Shown here in pieces: positions 18,811-32,852 of a stretch of 64,000 bases of DNA. The stretch comes from Myotis daubentonii (lineage: Eukaryota > Chordata > Mammalia > Chiroptera > Vespertilionidae), in assembly GCF_963259705.1 (NCBI RefSeq), contig NC_081846.1:95864641-95928640 (forward strand), in the 5' to 3' direction. The translations under genes were made by a program, and so were the position numbers. Under the pieces are notes generated by a model. That model was not told the DNA's origin. It worked only from the letters and a program-made list of their open reading frames with translations, and did not search any database. The first letter of the stretch is position 1. Every line of letters begins with the position of its first letter.

Positions 18811-21683
18811 GTCGTATTCACTCACGGAGGTTTCCAGTGGAAAGCTGTGAAATGACGCAAATACTGGTAATATTTACAACTCCGGGTGCTTCCGGTGGCG
18901 TTTTCACGGGACTGTGCTTTCAAATACTAAGTGTTCATGCTTACAGAGCTCAGAATTGGTGTCTGAAGCCTTGGAATGACGAGAATAGTGTTTATGTTTA
19001 CAATTAAGGAGGATTGGCTTTGGCGTTTTTTTGTGGGAATCAGTTAAAATGGTGACGATTCCGGTAAATACTTCTAAGCAAACTGTCTAATTTTGGTAAA
19101 ACTGTTAAAATACACAATGATAGTACCCAAAAATGATTAAGAACGTGTAAGAAACACATCAAGTACACGTAAATAAATTCTTACTACATTTACTGTTGTG
19201 TTCAATCACGGAAGTTTCCAGTGGAAAGCTGTGAAATGACGAAAATACTGGTAATATTTACAACTCCGGGTACTTCCGGTGGCGTTTTCACGGGACTGTG
19301 GTTTCAAATACTAAGTGTTCATGCTTACAGAGCTCAAAATTGGTGTCTAAAGCCTTGGAATGACGAGAATAGTATTTTTGTTTACAATTAAGGAGGACTG
19401 GCTTTGGCGTTTTTTTTGTGTGAATCCGGTAAAATGGTGACGATTCCGGTAAGTACTTCTAAGCAAACTGTCTAATTTTGGTAAAACTGTTAAAATACAC
19501 AATGATAGCTCCAAGAAATGATTAAGAACGTGTAACAAACACCTCAAGTACACGTAAATAGATTCTTACTACATTTACTGTCGTATTCACTCACGGAGGT
19601 TTCCAGTGGAAAGCTATGAAATGACGAAAATACTGGTAATATTTACAACTCCGGGTACTTCCGGGGACATTTTCACGGGACTGTGCTTTCAAATACTAAG
19701 TGTTCATGCTTACAGAGCTCAGAATTGGTGTCTGAAGCCTTGGAATGACGAGAATAGTGTTTACGTTTACAATTAAGGAGGATTGGCTTTGGCGTTTTTT
19801 TGTGGGAATCAGTTAAAATGGTGACGATTCCAGTAAATACTTCTAAGCAAAATGTCTAATTTTGGTAAAACTGTTAAAATACACAATGATAGTACCCAAA
19901 AATGATTAAGAACGTGTAAGAAACACCTCAATTACACGTAAATAGATTCTTACTACATTTACTGTCGTATTCACTCACGGAGGTTTCCAGTGGAAAGCTG
20001 TGTAATGACGAATATACTGGTAATATTTACAACTCCGGGTACTTCCGGTGGCGTTTTCACGGGACTGTGCTTTCAAATACTAAGTGTTCATGCTTACAGA
20101 GCTCAGAATTGGTGTCTAAACCCTTGGAATGACGCGAATAGTGCTTTTGTTTACAATTAAGGAGGACTGGCTTTGGCGTTTTTTTGTGTGAATCCGTTAA
20201 AATGGTGACGATTCCGGTAAATACTTCTAAGCAAACTGTCTAATTTCTGTAAAACTGTTAAAATACACAATGATAGTTCCCAGAAATGATTAAGAACGTG
20301 TACCAAACACTTCAATTACACGTAAATAGATTCTTACTACATTTACTGTCGTATTCACTCACGGAGGTTTCCAGTGGAAAGCTGTGTAATGACGAATATA
20401 CTGGTAATATTTACAACTCCGGGTACTTCCGGTGGCGTTTTCACGGGACTGTGCTTTCAAATACTAAGTGTTCATGCTTACAGAGCTCAGAATTGGTGTC
20501 TAAACCCTTGGAATGACGCGAATAGTGCTTTTGTTTACAATTAAGGAGGACTGGCTTTGGCGTTTTTTTGTGTGAATCCGTTAAAATGGTGACGATTCCG
20601 GTAAATACTTCTAAGCAAACTGTCTAATTTCTGTAAAACTGTTAAAATACACAATGATAGTTCCCAGAAATGATTAAGAACGTGTACCAAACACCTCAAG
20701 TACACGTAAATAGATTCTTACTACGTTTACTGTCGTATTCACTCACGGAGGTTTCCAGTGGAAAGCTGTGAAATGACGCAAATACTGGTAATATTTACAA
20801 CTCCGGGTGCTTCCGGTGCCGTTTTCACGGGACTGTGCTTTCAAATACTAAGTGTTCATGCTTACAGAGCTCAGAATTGGTGTCTGAAGCCTTGGAATGA
20901 CGAGAATAGTGTTTATGTTTACAATTAAGGAGGATTGGCTTTGGCGTTTTTTTGTGGGAATCAGTTAAAATGGTGACGATTCCGGTAAATACTTCTAAGC
21001 AAACTGTCTAATTTTGGTAAAACTGTTAACATACACAATGATAGTACCCAAAAATGATTAAGAACGTGTAAGAAACACATCAAGTACACGTAAATAGATT
21101 CTTACTACATTTACTGTTGTGTTCAATCACGGAAGTTTCCAGTGGAAAGCTGTGAAATGACGAAAATACTGGTAATATTTACAACTCCGGGTACTTCCGG
21201 TGGCGTTTTCACGGGACTGTGGTTTCAAATACTAAGTGTTCATGCTTACAGAGCTCAAAATTGGTGTCTAAAGCCTTGGAATGACGAGAATAATGTTTTT
21301 GTTTACAATTAAGGAGGACTGGCTTTGGCGTTTTTTTGTGTGAATCCGGTAAAATGGTGACGATTCCGGTAAGTACTTCTAAGCAAACTGTCTAATTTTG
21401 GTAAAACTGTTAAAATACACAATCATAGCTCCAAGAAATGATTAAGAACGTGTAACAAACACCTCAAGTACACGTAAATAGATTCTTACTACATTTACTG
21501 TCGTATTCACTCACGGAGGTTTCCAGTGGAAAGCTATGAAATGACGAAAATACTGGTAATATTTACAACTCCGGGTACTTCCGGGGACATTTTCACGGGA
21601 CTGTGCTTTCAAATACTAAGTGTTCATGCTTACAGAGCTCAGAATTGGTGTCTGAAGCCTTGGAATGACGAGAATAGTGTTTA
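16556..21683 (+). repeat. Large duplication, copy 2 (offset 6,144 bp)
   Basis: This is the partner of 10412-15539. The offset equals 16 monomers exactly, so the exchange kept the monomer register. Because the two copies are separated by a 1-kb stretch (15540-16555), they behave as a direct repeat with an unduplicated gap, or as part of a 16-monomer super-unit whose end has since diverged. Confidence 0.75.
18324..18810 (+). repeat. Second copy of the divergent x segment
   Basis: It carries the same private substitutions as the segment at 12180-12666, at an offset of exactly 6,144 bp (16 x 384). The two copies are part of the larger duplication that spans 10412-15539 and 16556-21683, so they are one event copied, not two independent patches. 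Confidence 0.8.
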
Positions 21684-22652
21684 TGTTTACAATTAAGGAG
21701 GATTGGCTTTGGCATTTTTTTGTGGGAATCAGTTAAAATGGTGACGATTCCAGTAAATACTTCTAAGCAAAATGTCTAATTTTGGTAAAACTGTTAAAAT
21801 ACACAATGATAGTACCCAAAAATGATTAAGAACGTGTAAGAAACACCTCAATTACACGTAAATAGATTCTTACTACATTTACTGTCGTATTCACTCACGG
21901 AGGTTTCCAGTGGAAAGCTGTGTAATGACGAATATACTGGTAATATTTACAACTCCGGGTACTTCCGGTGGCGTTTTCACGGGACTGTGCTTTCAAATAC
22001 TAAGTGTTCATGCTTACAGAGCTCAGAATTGGTGTCTAAACCCTTGGAATGACGCGAATAGTGCTTTTGTTTACAATTAAGGAGGACTGGCTTTGGCGTT
22101 TTTTTTGTGTGAATCCGTTAAAATGGTGACGATTCCGGTAAATACTTCTAAGCAAACTGTCTAATTTCTGTAAAACTGTTAAAATACACAATGATAGTTC
22201 CCAGAAATGATTAAGAACGTGTACCAAACACTTCAATTACACGTAAATAGATTCTTACTACATTTACTGTCGTATTCACTCACGGAGGTTTCCAGTGGAA
22301 AGCTGTGTAATGACGAATATACTGGTAATATTTACAACTCCGGGTACTTCCGGTGGCGTTTTCACGGGACTGTGCTTTCAAATACTAAGTGTTCATGCTT
22401 ACAGAGCTCAGAATTGGTGTCTAAACCCTTGGAATGACGCGAATAGTGCTTTTGTTTACAATTAAGGAGGACTGGCTTTGGCGTTTTTTTGTGTGAATCC
22501 GTTAAAATGGTGACGATTCCGGTAAATACTTCTAAGCAAACTGTCTAATTTCTGTAAAACTGTTAAAATACACAATGATAGTTCCCAGAAATGATTAAGA
22601 ACGTGTACCAAACACCTCAAGTACACGTAAATAGATTCTTACTACATTTACT
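18811..22652 (+). repeat. Two more copies of the 5-mer ([h/c]-d-e-f'-f2)
   Basis: Unit starts are 18811 and 20732; monomer starts are 18811, 19195, 19580, 19964, 20348, 20732, 21116, 21500, 21884 and 22269. The first unit mirrors 12667-14587. The second mirrors 14588 up to about 15539 and then differs (GTTTATG and GGCATTTTT in e; an 8-T tract in f' near 22100). GGTGCCG near 20816 is a private change in the leading monomer. Confidence 0.8.
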
Positions 22653-23430
22653 GTCGTATTCACTCACGGAGGTTTCCAGTGGAAAGCTGTGATATGACGC
22701 AAATACTGGTAATATTTACAACTCCGGGTGCTTCCGGTGGCGTTTTCACGGGACTGTGCTTTCAAATACTAAGTGTTCATGCTTACAGAGCTCAGAATTG
22801 GTGTCTGAAGCCTTGGAATGACGAGAATAGTGTTTATGTTTACAATTAAGGAGGATTGGCTTTGGCGTTTTTTTGTGTGAATCAGTTAAAATGGTGACGA
22901 TTCCGGTAAATACTTCTAAGCAAACTGTCTAATTTTGGTAAAACTGTTAAAATACACATTGATAGTACCAAAAATAATTAAGAATGTGTACCAAACACCT
23001 CAAGTACACGTAAATAGATTCTTACTACATTTACTGTCGTATTCACTCACGGAGGTTTCCAGTGGAAAGCTGTGAAATGACGAAAATACTGGTAATATTT
23101 ACAACTCCGGGTGCTTCCGGTGGCGTTTTCACGGGACTGTGCTTTCAAATACTAAGTGTTCATGCTTACAGAGCTCAGAATTGGTGTCTAAACCCTTGGA
23201 ATGACGCGAATAGTGCTTTTGTTTACAATTAAGGAGGACTGGCTTTGGCGTTTTTTTGTGTGAATCCGTTAAAATGGTGACGATTCCGGTAAATACTTCT
23301 AAGCAAACTGTCTAATTTCTGTAAAACTGTTAAAATACACAATGATAGTTCCCAGAAATGATTAAGAACGTGTACCAAACACCTCAAGTACACGTAAATA
23401 GATTCTTACTACATTTACTGTCGTATTCAA
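22653..23430 (+). repeat. Irregular monomers h and [a/f2]
   Basis: Monomers start at 22653 and 23036. The first is type h with a private GTGATATG. The second starts as a (GACGAAAATAC, GTGCTTCC) and ends as f2 (GTCTAAACCC, TTTCTGTAAAAC, GATAGTTCCC). They link the 5-mer region to the duplicated block on the right. Confidence 0.7.
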
Positions 23431-26400
23431 TCACGGAGGTTTCCAGTGGAAAGCTGTGAAATGACGCAAATACTGGTAATATTTACAACTCCGGGTGCTT
23501 CCGGTGGCGTTTTCACGGGACTGTGCTTTCAAATACTAAGTGTTCATGCTTACAGAGCTCAGAATTGGTGTCTGAAGCCTTGGAATGACGAGAATAGTGT
23601 TTATGTTTACAATTAAGGAGGATTGGCTTTGGCGTTTTTTTGTGTGAATCAGTTAAAATGGTGACGATTCCGGTAAATACTTCTAAGCAAACTGTCTAAT
23701 TTTGGTAAAACTGTTAAAATACACATTGATAGTACCAAAAATAATTAAGAATGTGTACCAAACACCTCAAGTACACGTAAATAGATTCTTACTACATTTA
23801 CTGTCGTATTCACTCACGGAGGTTTCCAGTGGAAAGCTGTGAAATGACGAAAATACTGGTAATATTTACAATTCCGGGTGCTTCCGGTGGCGTTTTCACG
23901 GGACTGTGCTTTCAAATACTAAGTGTTCATGCTTACAGAGCTCAGAATTGGTGTCTGAAGCCTTGGAATGACGAGAATAGTGTTTATGTTTACAATTAAG
24001 GAGGATTGGCTTTGGCGTTTTTTTGTGGGAATCAGTTAAAATGGTGACGATTCCGGTAAATACTTCTAAGCAAACTGTCTAATTTTGGTAAAACTGTTAA
24101 CATACACAATGATAGTACCCAAAAATGATTAAGAACGTGTAAGAAACACATCAAGTACACGTAAATAAATTCTTACTACATTTACTGTTGTGTTCAATCA
24201 CGGAAGTTTCCAGTGGAAAGCTGTGAAATGACGAAAATACTGGTAATATTTACAACTCCGGGTACTTCCGGTGGCGTTTTCACGGGACTGTGCTTTCAAA
24301 TACTAAGTGTTCATGCTTACAAAGCTCAAAATTGGTGTCTAAAGCCTTGGAATGACGAGAATAGTATTTTTGTTTACAATTAAGGAGGACTGGCTTTGGC
24401 GTTTTTTTTGTGTGAATCCGGTAAAATGGTGACGATTCCGGTAAGTACTTCTAAGCAAACTGTCTAATTTTGGTAAAACTGTTAAAATACACAATGATAG
24501 CTCCAAGAAATGATTAAGAACGTGTAACAAACACCTCAAGTACACGTAAATAGATTCTTACTACATTTACTGTCGTATTCACTCACGGAGGTTTCCAGTG
24601 GAAAGCTATGAAATGACGAAAATACTGGTAATATTTACAACTCCGGGTACTTCCGGGGACATTTTCACGGGACTGTGCTTTCAAATACTAAGTGTTCATG
24701 CTTACAGAGCTCAGAATTGGTGTCTGAATCCTTGGAATGACGAGAATAGTGTTTACGTTTACAATTAAGGAGGATTGGCTTTGGCGTTTTTTTGTGGGAA
24801 TCAGTTAAAATGGTGACGATTCCAGTAAATACTTCTAAGCAAAATGTCTAATTTTGGTAAAACTGTTAAAATACACAATGATAGTACCCAAAAATGATTA
24901 AGAACGTGTAAGAAACACCTCAATTACACGTAAATAGATTCTTACTACATTTACTGTCGTATTCACTCACGGAGGTTTCCAGTGGAAAGCTGTGTAATGA
25001 CGAATATACTGGTAATATTTACAACTCCGGGTACTTCCGGTGGCGTTTTCACGGGACTGTGCTTTCAAATACTAAGTGTTCATGCTTACAGAGCTCAGAA
25101 TTGGTGTCTAAACCCTTGGAATGACGCGAATAGTGCTTTTGTTTACAATTAAGGAGGACTGGCTTTGGCGTTTTTTTGTGTGAATCCGTTAAAATGGTGA
25201 CGATTCCGGTAAGTACTTCTAAGCAAACTGTCTAATTTCTGTAAAACTGTTAAAATACACAATGATAGTTCCCAGAAATGATTAAGAACGTGTACCAAAC
25301 ACCTCAATTACACGTAAATAGATTCTTACTACATTTACTGTCGTATTCACTCACGGAGGTTTCCAGTGGAAAGCTGTGTAATGACGAATATACTGGTAAT
25401 ATTTACAACTCCGGGTACTTCCGGTGGCGTTTTCACGGGACTGTACTTTCAAATACTAAGTGTTCATGCTTACAGAGCTCAGAATTGGTGTCTAAACCCT
25501 TGGAATGACGCGAATAGTGCTTTTGTTTACAATTAAGGAGGACTGGCTTTGGCGTTTTTTTGTGTGAATCCGTTAAAATGGTGACGATTCCGGTAAATAC
25601 TTCTAAGCAAACTGTCTAATTTCTGTAAAACTGTTAAAATACACAATGATAGTTCCCAGAAATGATTAAGAACGTGTAATAAACACCGCAAGTACACGTA
25701 AAAAGATTCTTACTACATTTACTGTCGTATTCAATCACGGAGGTTTCCAGTGGAAAGGTGTGAAATGAAGAAAATACTTGGAATATTTACAACTCCGGGT
25801 ACTTCCGGTGGCGTTTTCACGGGACTGTGCTTTCAAATACTAAGTGTTCATGCTTACAGAGCTCAGATTTGGTGTCTAAACCCTTGGAATGATGAGAATA
25901 GTGTTTCTGTTTACAATTAAGGAGGACTGGCTTTGGCGTTTTTTTGTGTGAATCAGTTAAAATGGTGACGATTCCGGTAAATACTTCTAAGCAAACTGTC
26001 TAATTTTGGTAAAACTGTTAAAATACACATTGATAGTACCAAAAATAATTAAGAACGTGTACCAAACACCTCAAGTACACGTAAATAGATTCTTACTACG
26101 TTTACTGTCGTATTCACTCACGGAGGTTTCCAGTGGAAAGCTGTGAAATGACGCAAATACTGGTAATATTTACAACTCCGGGTGCTTCCGGTGGCGTTTT
26201 CACGGGACTGTGCTTTCAAATACTAAGTGTTCATGCTTACAGAGCTCAGAATTGGTGTCTGAAGCCTTGGAATGACGAGAATAGTGTTTATGTTTACAAT
26301 TAAGGAGGATTGGCTTTGGCGTTTTTTTGTGTGAATCAGTTAAATGGTGACGATTCCGGTAAATACTTCTAAGCAAACTGTCTAATTTTGGTAAAACTGT

Positions 26401-26883
26401 TAAAATACACATTGATAGTACCAAAAATAATTAAGAATGTGTACCAAACACCTCAAGTACACGTAAATAGATTCTTACTACATTTACTGTCGTATTCACT
26501 CACGGAGGTTTCCAGTGGAAAGCTGTGAAATGACGAAAATACTGGTAATATTTACAACTCCGGGTGCTTCCGGTGGCGTTTTCACGGGACTGTGCTTTCA
26601 AATACTAAGTGTTCATGCTTACAGAGCTCAGAATTGGTGTCTGAAGCCTTGGAATGACGAGAATAGTGTTTATGTTTATATTTAAGGAGGATTGGCTTTG
26701 GCGTTTTTTTGTGTGAATCAGTTAAAATGGTGACGATTCCGGTAAATACTTCTAAGCAAACTGTCTAATTTTGGTAAAACTGTTAAAATACACAATGATA
26801 GTATCCAAAAATGATTAAGAACAAGGAAGAAACATCTCAAGTACACGTAAATAGATTCTTACTACATTTACTGTCGTATTCAC
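23431..26883 (+). repeat. 3,453-bp tandem duplication, copy 1
   Basis: The nine monomers (starts 23420, 23803, 24187, 24572, 24956, 25340, 25724, 26107, 26489) have the order h, a/c, d, e, f', f, g, h, a. Private states shared with the next copy include ACAAAGCTC in d, GTCTGAATCC in e, CTGTACTTTC in f, the 1-bp deletion GTTAAATGG in h, and TTTATATTT with AACAAGGAAG in a. It differs from copy 2 at ACAATTCCGGG (about 23871), and it keeps AAATGGTGACG near 25578, where copy 2 has AAATGGGGACG. Confidence 0.83.
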
Positions 26884-29800
26884 TCACGGAGGTTTCCAGT
26901 GGAAAGCTGTGAAATGACGCAAATACTGGTAATATTTACAACTCCGGGTGCTTCCGGTGGCGTTTTCACGGGACTGTGCTTTCAAATACTAAGTGTTCAT
27001 GCTTACAGAGCTCAGAATTGGTGTCTGAAGCCTTGGAATGACGAGAATAGTGTTTATGTTTACAATTAAGGAGGATTGGCTTTGGCGTTTTTTTGTGTGA
27101 ATCAGTTAAAATGGTGACGATTCCGGTAAATACTTCTAAGCAAACTGTCTAATTTTGGTAAAACTGTTAAAATACACATTGATAGTACCAAAAATAATTA
27201 AGAATGTGTACCAAACACCTCAAGTACACGTAAATAGATTCTTACTACATTTACTGTCGTATTCACTCACGGAGGTTTCCAGTGGAAAGCTGTGAAATGA
27301 CGAAAATACTGGTAATATTTACAACTCCGGGTGCTTCCGGTGGCGTTTTCACGGGACTGTGCTTTCAAATACTAAGTGTTCATGCTTACAGAGCTCAGAA
27401 TTGGTGTCTGAAGCCTTGGAATGACGAGAATAGTGTTTATGTTTACAATTAAGGAGGATTGGCTTTGGCGTTTTTTTGTGGGAATCAGTTAAAATGGTGA
27501 CGATTCCGGTAAATACTTCTAAGCAAACTGTCTAATTTTGGTAAAACTGTTAACATACACAATGATAGTACCCAAAAATGATTAAGAACGTGTAAGAAAC
27601 ACATCAAGTACACGTAAATAAATTCTTACTACATTTACTGTTGTGTTCAATCACGGAAGTTTCCAGTGGAAAGCTGTGAAATGACGAAAATACTGGTAAT
27701 ATTTACAACTCCGGGTACTTCCGGTGGCGTTTTCACGGGACTGTGCTTTCAAATACTAAGTGTTCATGCTTACAAAGCTCAAAATTGGTGTCTAAAGCCT
27801 TGGAATGACGAGAATAGTATTTTTGTTTACAATTAAGGAGGACTGGCTTTGGCGTTTTTTTTGTGTGAATCCGGTAAAATGGTGACGATTCCGGTAAGTA
27901 CTTCTAAGCAAACTGTCTAATTTTGGTAAAACTGTTAAAATACACAATGATAGCTCCAAGAAATGATTAAGAACGTGTAACAAACACCTCAAGTACACGT
28001 AAATAGATTCTTACTACATTTACTGTCGTATTCACTCACGGAGGTTTCCAGTGGAAAGCTATGAAATGACGAAAATACTGGTAATATTTACAACTCCGGG
28101 TACTTCCGGGGACATTTTCACGGGACTGTGCTTTCAAATACTAAGTGTTCATGCTTACAGAGCTCAGAATTGGTGTCTGAATCCTTGGAATGACGAGAAT
28201 AGTGTTTACGTTTACAATTAAGGAGGATTGGCTTTGGCGTTTTTTTGTGGGAATCAGTTAAAATGGTGACGATTCCAGTAAATACTTCTAAGCAAAATGT
28301 CTAATTTTGGTAAAACTGTTAAAATACACAATGATAGTACCCAAAAATGATTAAGAACGTGTAAGAAACACCTCAATTACACGTAAATAGATTCTTACTA
28401 CATTTACTGTCGTATTCACTCACGGAGGTTTCCAGTGGAAAGCTGTGTAATGACGAATATACTGGTAATATTTACAACTCCGGGTACTTCCGGTGGCGTT
28501 TTCACGGGACTGTGCTTTCAAATACTAAGTGTTCATGCTTACAGAGCTCAGAATTGGTGTCTAAACCCTTGGAATGACGCGAATAGTGCTTTTGTTTACA
28601 ATTAAGGAGGACTGGCTTTGGCGTTTTTTTGTGTGAATCCGTTAAAATGGTGACGATTCCGGTAAGTACTTCTAAGCAAACTGTCTAATTTCTGTAAAAC
28701 TGTTAAAATACACAATGATAGTTCCCAGAAATGATTAAGAACGTGTACCAAACACCTCAATTACACGTAAATAGATTCTTACTACATTTACTGTCGTATT
28801 CACTCACGGAGGTTTCCAGTGGAAAGCTGTGTAATGACGAATATACTGGTAATATTTACAACTCCGGGTACTTCCGGTGGCGTTTTCACGGGACTGTACT
28901 TTCAAATACTAAGTGTTCATGCTTACAGAGCTCAGAATTGGTGTCTAAACCCTTGGAATGACGCGAATAGTGCTTTTGTTTACAATTAAGGAGGACTGGC
29001 TTTGGCGTTTTTTTGTGTGAATCCGTTAAAATGGGGACGATTCCGGTAAATACTTCTAAGCAAACTGTCTAATTTCTGTAAAACTGTTAAAATACACAAT
29101 GATAGTTCCCAGAAATGATTAAGAACGTGTAATAAACACCGCAAGTACACGTAAAAAGATTCTTACTACATTTACTGTCGTATTCAATCACGGAGGTTTC
29201 CAGTGGAAAGGTGTGAAATGAAGAAAATACTTGGAATATTTACAACTCCGGGTACTTCCGGTGGCGTTTTCACGGGACTGTGCTTTCAAATACTAAGTGT
29301 TCATGCTTACAGAGCTCAGATTTGGTGTCTAAACCCTTGGAATGATGAGAATAGTGTTTCTGTTTACAATTAAGGAGGACTGGCTTTGGCGTTTTTTTGT
29401 GTGAATCAGTTAAAATGGTGACGATTCCGGTAAATACTTCTAAGCAAACTGTCTAATTTTGGTAAAACTGTTAAAATACACATTGATAGTACCAAAAATA
29501 ATTAAGAACGTGTACCAAACACCTCAAGTACACGTAAATAGATTCTTACTACGTTTACTGTCGTATTCACTCACGGAGGTTTCCAGTGGAAAGCTGTGAA
29601 ATGACGCAAATACTGGTAATATTTACAACTCCGGGTGCTTCCGGTGGCGTTTTCACGGGACTGTGCTTTCAAATACTAAGTGTTCATGCTTACAGAGCTC
29701 AGAATTGGTGTCTGAAGCCTTGGAATGACGAGAATAGTGTTTATGTTTACAATTAAGGAGGATTGGCTTTGGCGTTTTTTTGTGTGAATCAGTTAAATGG

Positions 29801-30336
29801 TGACGATTCCGGTAAATACTTCTAAGCAAACTGTCTAATTTTGGTAAAACTGTTAAAATACACATTGATAGTACCAAAAATAATTAAGAATGTGTACCAA
29901 ACACCTCAAGTACACGTAAATAGATTCTTACTACATTTACTGTCGTATTCACTCACGGAGGTTTCCAGTGGAAAGCTGTGAAATGACGAAAATACTGGTA
30001 ATATTTACAACTCCGGGTGCTTCCGGTGGCGTTTTCACGGGACTGTGCTTTCAAATACTAAGTGTTCATGCTTACAGAGCTCAGAATTGGTGTCTGAAGC
30101 CTTGGAATGACGAGAATAGTGTTTATGTTTATATTTAAGGAGGATTGGCTTTGGCGTTTTTTTGTGTGAATCAGTTAAAATGGTGACGATTCCGGTAAAT
30201 ACTTCTAAGCAAACTGTCTAATTTTGGTAAAACTGTTAAAATACACAATGATAGTATCCAAAAATGATTAAGAACAAGGAAGAAACATCTCAAGTACACG
30301 TAAATAGATTCTTACTACATTTACTGTCGTATTCAC
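26884..30336 (+). repeat. 3,453-bp tandem duplication, copy 2
   Basis: Monomers start at 26873, 27256, 27640, 28025, 28409, 28793, 29177, 29560 and 29942, in the same order as copy 1. The length is nine monomers less three bases because g, h and the deleted h are short. Most of this copy (from 27482) was later included in the 5,371-bp duplication. Confidence 0.83.
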
Positions 30337-32852
30337 TCACGGAGGTTTCCAGTGGAAAGCTGTGAAATGACGAAAATACTGGTAATATTTACAACTCCGG
30401 GTGCTTCCGGTGGCGTTTTCACGGGACTGTGCTTTCAAATACTAAGTGTTCATGCTTACAGAGCTCAGAATTGGTGTCTGAAGCCTTGGAATGACGAGAA
30501 TAGTGTTTATGTTTACAATTAAGGAGGATTGGCTTTGGCGTTTTTTTGTGTGAATCAGTTAAAATGGTGACGATTCCGGTAAATACTTCTAAGCAAACTG
30601 TCTAATTTTGGTAAAACTGTTAAAATACACATTGATAGTACCAAAAATAATTAAGAATGTGTACCAAACACCTCAAGTACACGTAAATAGATTCTTACTA
30701 CATTTACTGTCGTATTCACTCACGGAGGTTTCCAGTGGAAAGCTGTGAAATGACGAAAATACTGGTAATATTTACAACTCCGGGTGCTTCCGGTGGCGTT
30801 TTCACGGGACTGTGCTTTCAAATACTAAGTGTTCATGCTTACAGAGCTCAGAATTGGTGTCTGAAGCCTTGGAATGACGAGAATAGTGTTTATGTTTACA
30901 ATTAAGGAGGATTGGCTTTGGCGTTTTTTTGTGTGAATCAGTTAAAATGGTGACGATTCCGGTAAATACTTCTAAGCAAACTGTCTAATTTTGGTAAAAC
31001 TGTTAAAATACACAATGATAGTACCCAAAAATGATTAAGAACGTGTAAGAAACACATCAAGTACACGTAAATAGATTCTTACTACATTTACTGTTGTGTT
31101 CAATCACGGAAGTTTCCAGTGGAAAGCTGTGAAATGACGAAAATACTGGTAATATTTACAACTCCGGGTACTTCCGGTGGCGTTTTCACGGGACTGTGGT
31201 TTCAAATACTAAGTGTTCATGCTTACAGAGCTCAAAATTGGTGTCTAAAGCCTTGGAATGACGAGAATAATGTTTTTGTTTACAATTAAGGAGGACTGGC
31301 TTTGGCGTTTTTTGTGTGAATCCGTTAAAATGGTGACGATTCCGGTAAATACTTCTAAGCAAACTGTCTAATTTTGGTAAAACTGTTAAAATACACAATG
31401 ATAGCTCCAAGAAATGATTAAGAACGTGTAACAAACACCTCAAGTACACGTAAATAGATTCTTACTACATTTACTGTCGTATTCACTCACGGAGGTTTCC
31501 AGTGGAAAGCTATGAAATGACGAAAATACTGGTAATATTTACAACTCCGGGTACTTCCGGGGACATTTTCACGGGACTGTGCTTTCAAATACTAAGTGTT
31601 CATGCTTACAGAGCTCAGAATTGGTGTCTGAAGCCTTGGAATGACGAGAATAGTGTTTACGTTTACAATTAAGGAGGATTGGCTTTGGCGTTTTTTTGTG
31701 GGAATCAGTTAAAATGGTGACGATTCCAGTAAATACTTCTAAGCAAAATGTCTAATTTCGGTAAAACTGTTAAAATACACAATGATAGTACCCAAAAATG
31801 ATTAAGAACGTGTAAGAAACACCTCAATTACACGTAAATAGATTCTTACTACATTTACTGTCGTATTCACTCACGGAGGTTTCCAGTGGAAAGCTGTGTA
31901 ATGACGAATATACTGGTAATATTTACAACTCCGGGTACTTCCGGTGGCGTTTTCACGGGACTGTGCTTTCAAATACTAAGTGTTCATGCTTACAGAGTTC
32001 AGAATTGGTGTCTAAACCCTTGGAATGACGCGAATAGTGCTTTTGTTTACAATTAAGGAGGACTGGCTTTGGCGTTTTTTTGTGTGAATCCGTTAAAATG
32101 GTGACGATTCCGGTAAATACTTCTAAGCAAACTGTCTAATTTCTATAAAACTGTTAAAATACACAATGATAGTTCCCAGAAATGATTAAGAACGTGTAAT
32201 AAACACCGCAAGTACACGTAAAAAGATTCTTACTACATTTACTGTCGTATTCAATCACGGAGGTTTCCAGTGGAAAGGTGTGAAATGAAGAAAATACTTG
32301 GAATATTTACAACTCCGGGTACTTCCGGTGGCGTTTTCACGGGACTGTGCTTTCAAATACTAAGTGTTCATGCTTACAGAGCTCAGATTTGGTGTCTAAA
32401 CCCTTGGAATGATGAGAATAGTGTTTCTGTTTACAATTAAGGAGGACTGGCTTTGGCGTTTTTTTGTGTGAATCAGTTAAAATGGTGACGATTCCGGTAA
32501 ATACTTCTAAGCAAACTGTCTAATTTTGGTAAAACTGTTAAAATACACATTGATAGTACCAAAAATAATTAAGAACGTGTACCAAACACCTCAAGTACAC
32601 GTAAATAGATTCTTACTACATTTACTGTCGTATTCACTCACGGAGGTTTCCAGTGGAAAGCTGTGAAATGACGCAAATACTGGTAATATTTACAACTCCG
32701 GGTGCTTCCGGTGGCGTTTTCACGGGACTGTGCTTTCAAATAGTAAGTGTTCATGCTTACAGAGCTCAGAATTGGTGTCTGAAGCCTTGGAATGACGAGA
32801 ATAGTGTTTATGTTTACAATTAAGGAGGATTGGCTTTGGCGTTTTTTTGTGT
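27482..32852 (+). repeat. 5,371-bp tandem duplication, copy 1
   Basis: The fourteen-monomer block runs from the tail of the a/c monomer at 27256 to the h-like monomer at 32627: d, e, f', f, g, h, a, a/h, a/c, d, e, f, g and h. The left edge is the G/T difference at 27481 against 32852. Shared private states include AAATGGGGACG (near 29031 and 34402), a 6-T tract in d (near 31306 and 36677), AATTTCGGTAAAAC in e (near 31754 and 37125) and CAAATAGTAAG (near 32738 and 38109). Confidence 0.83.
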
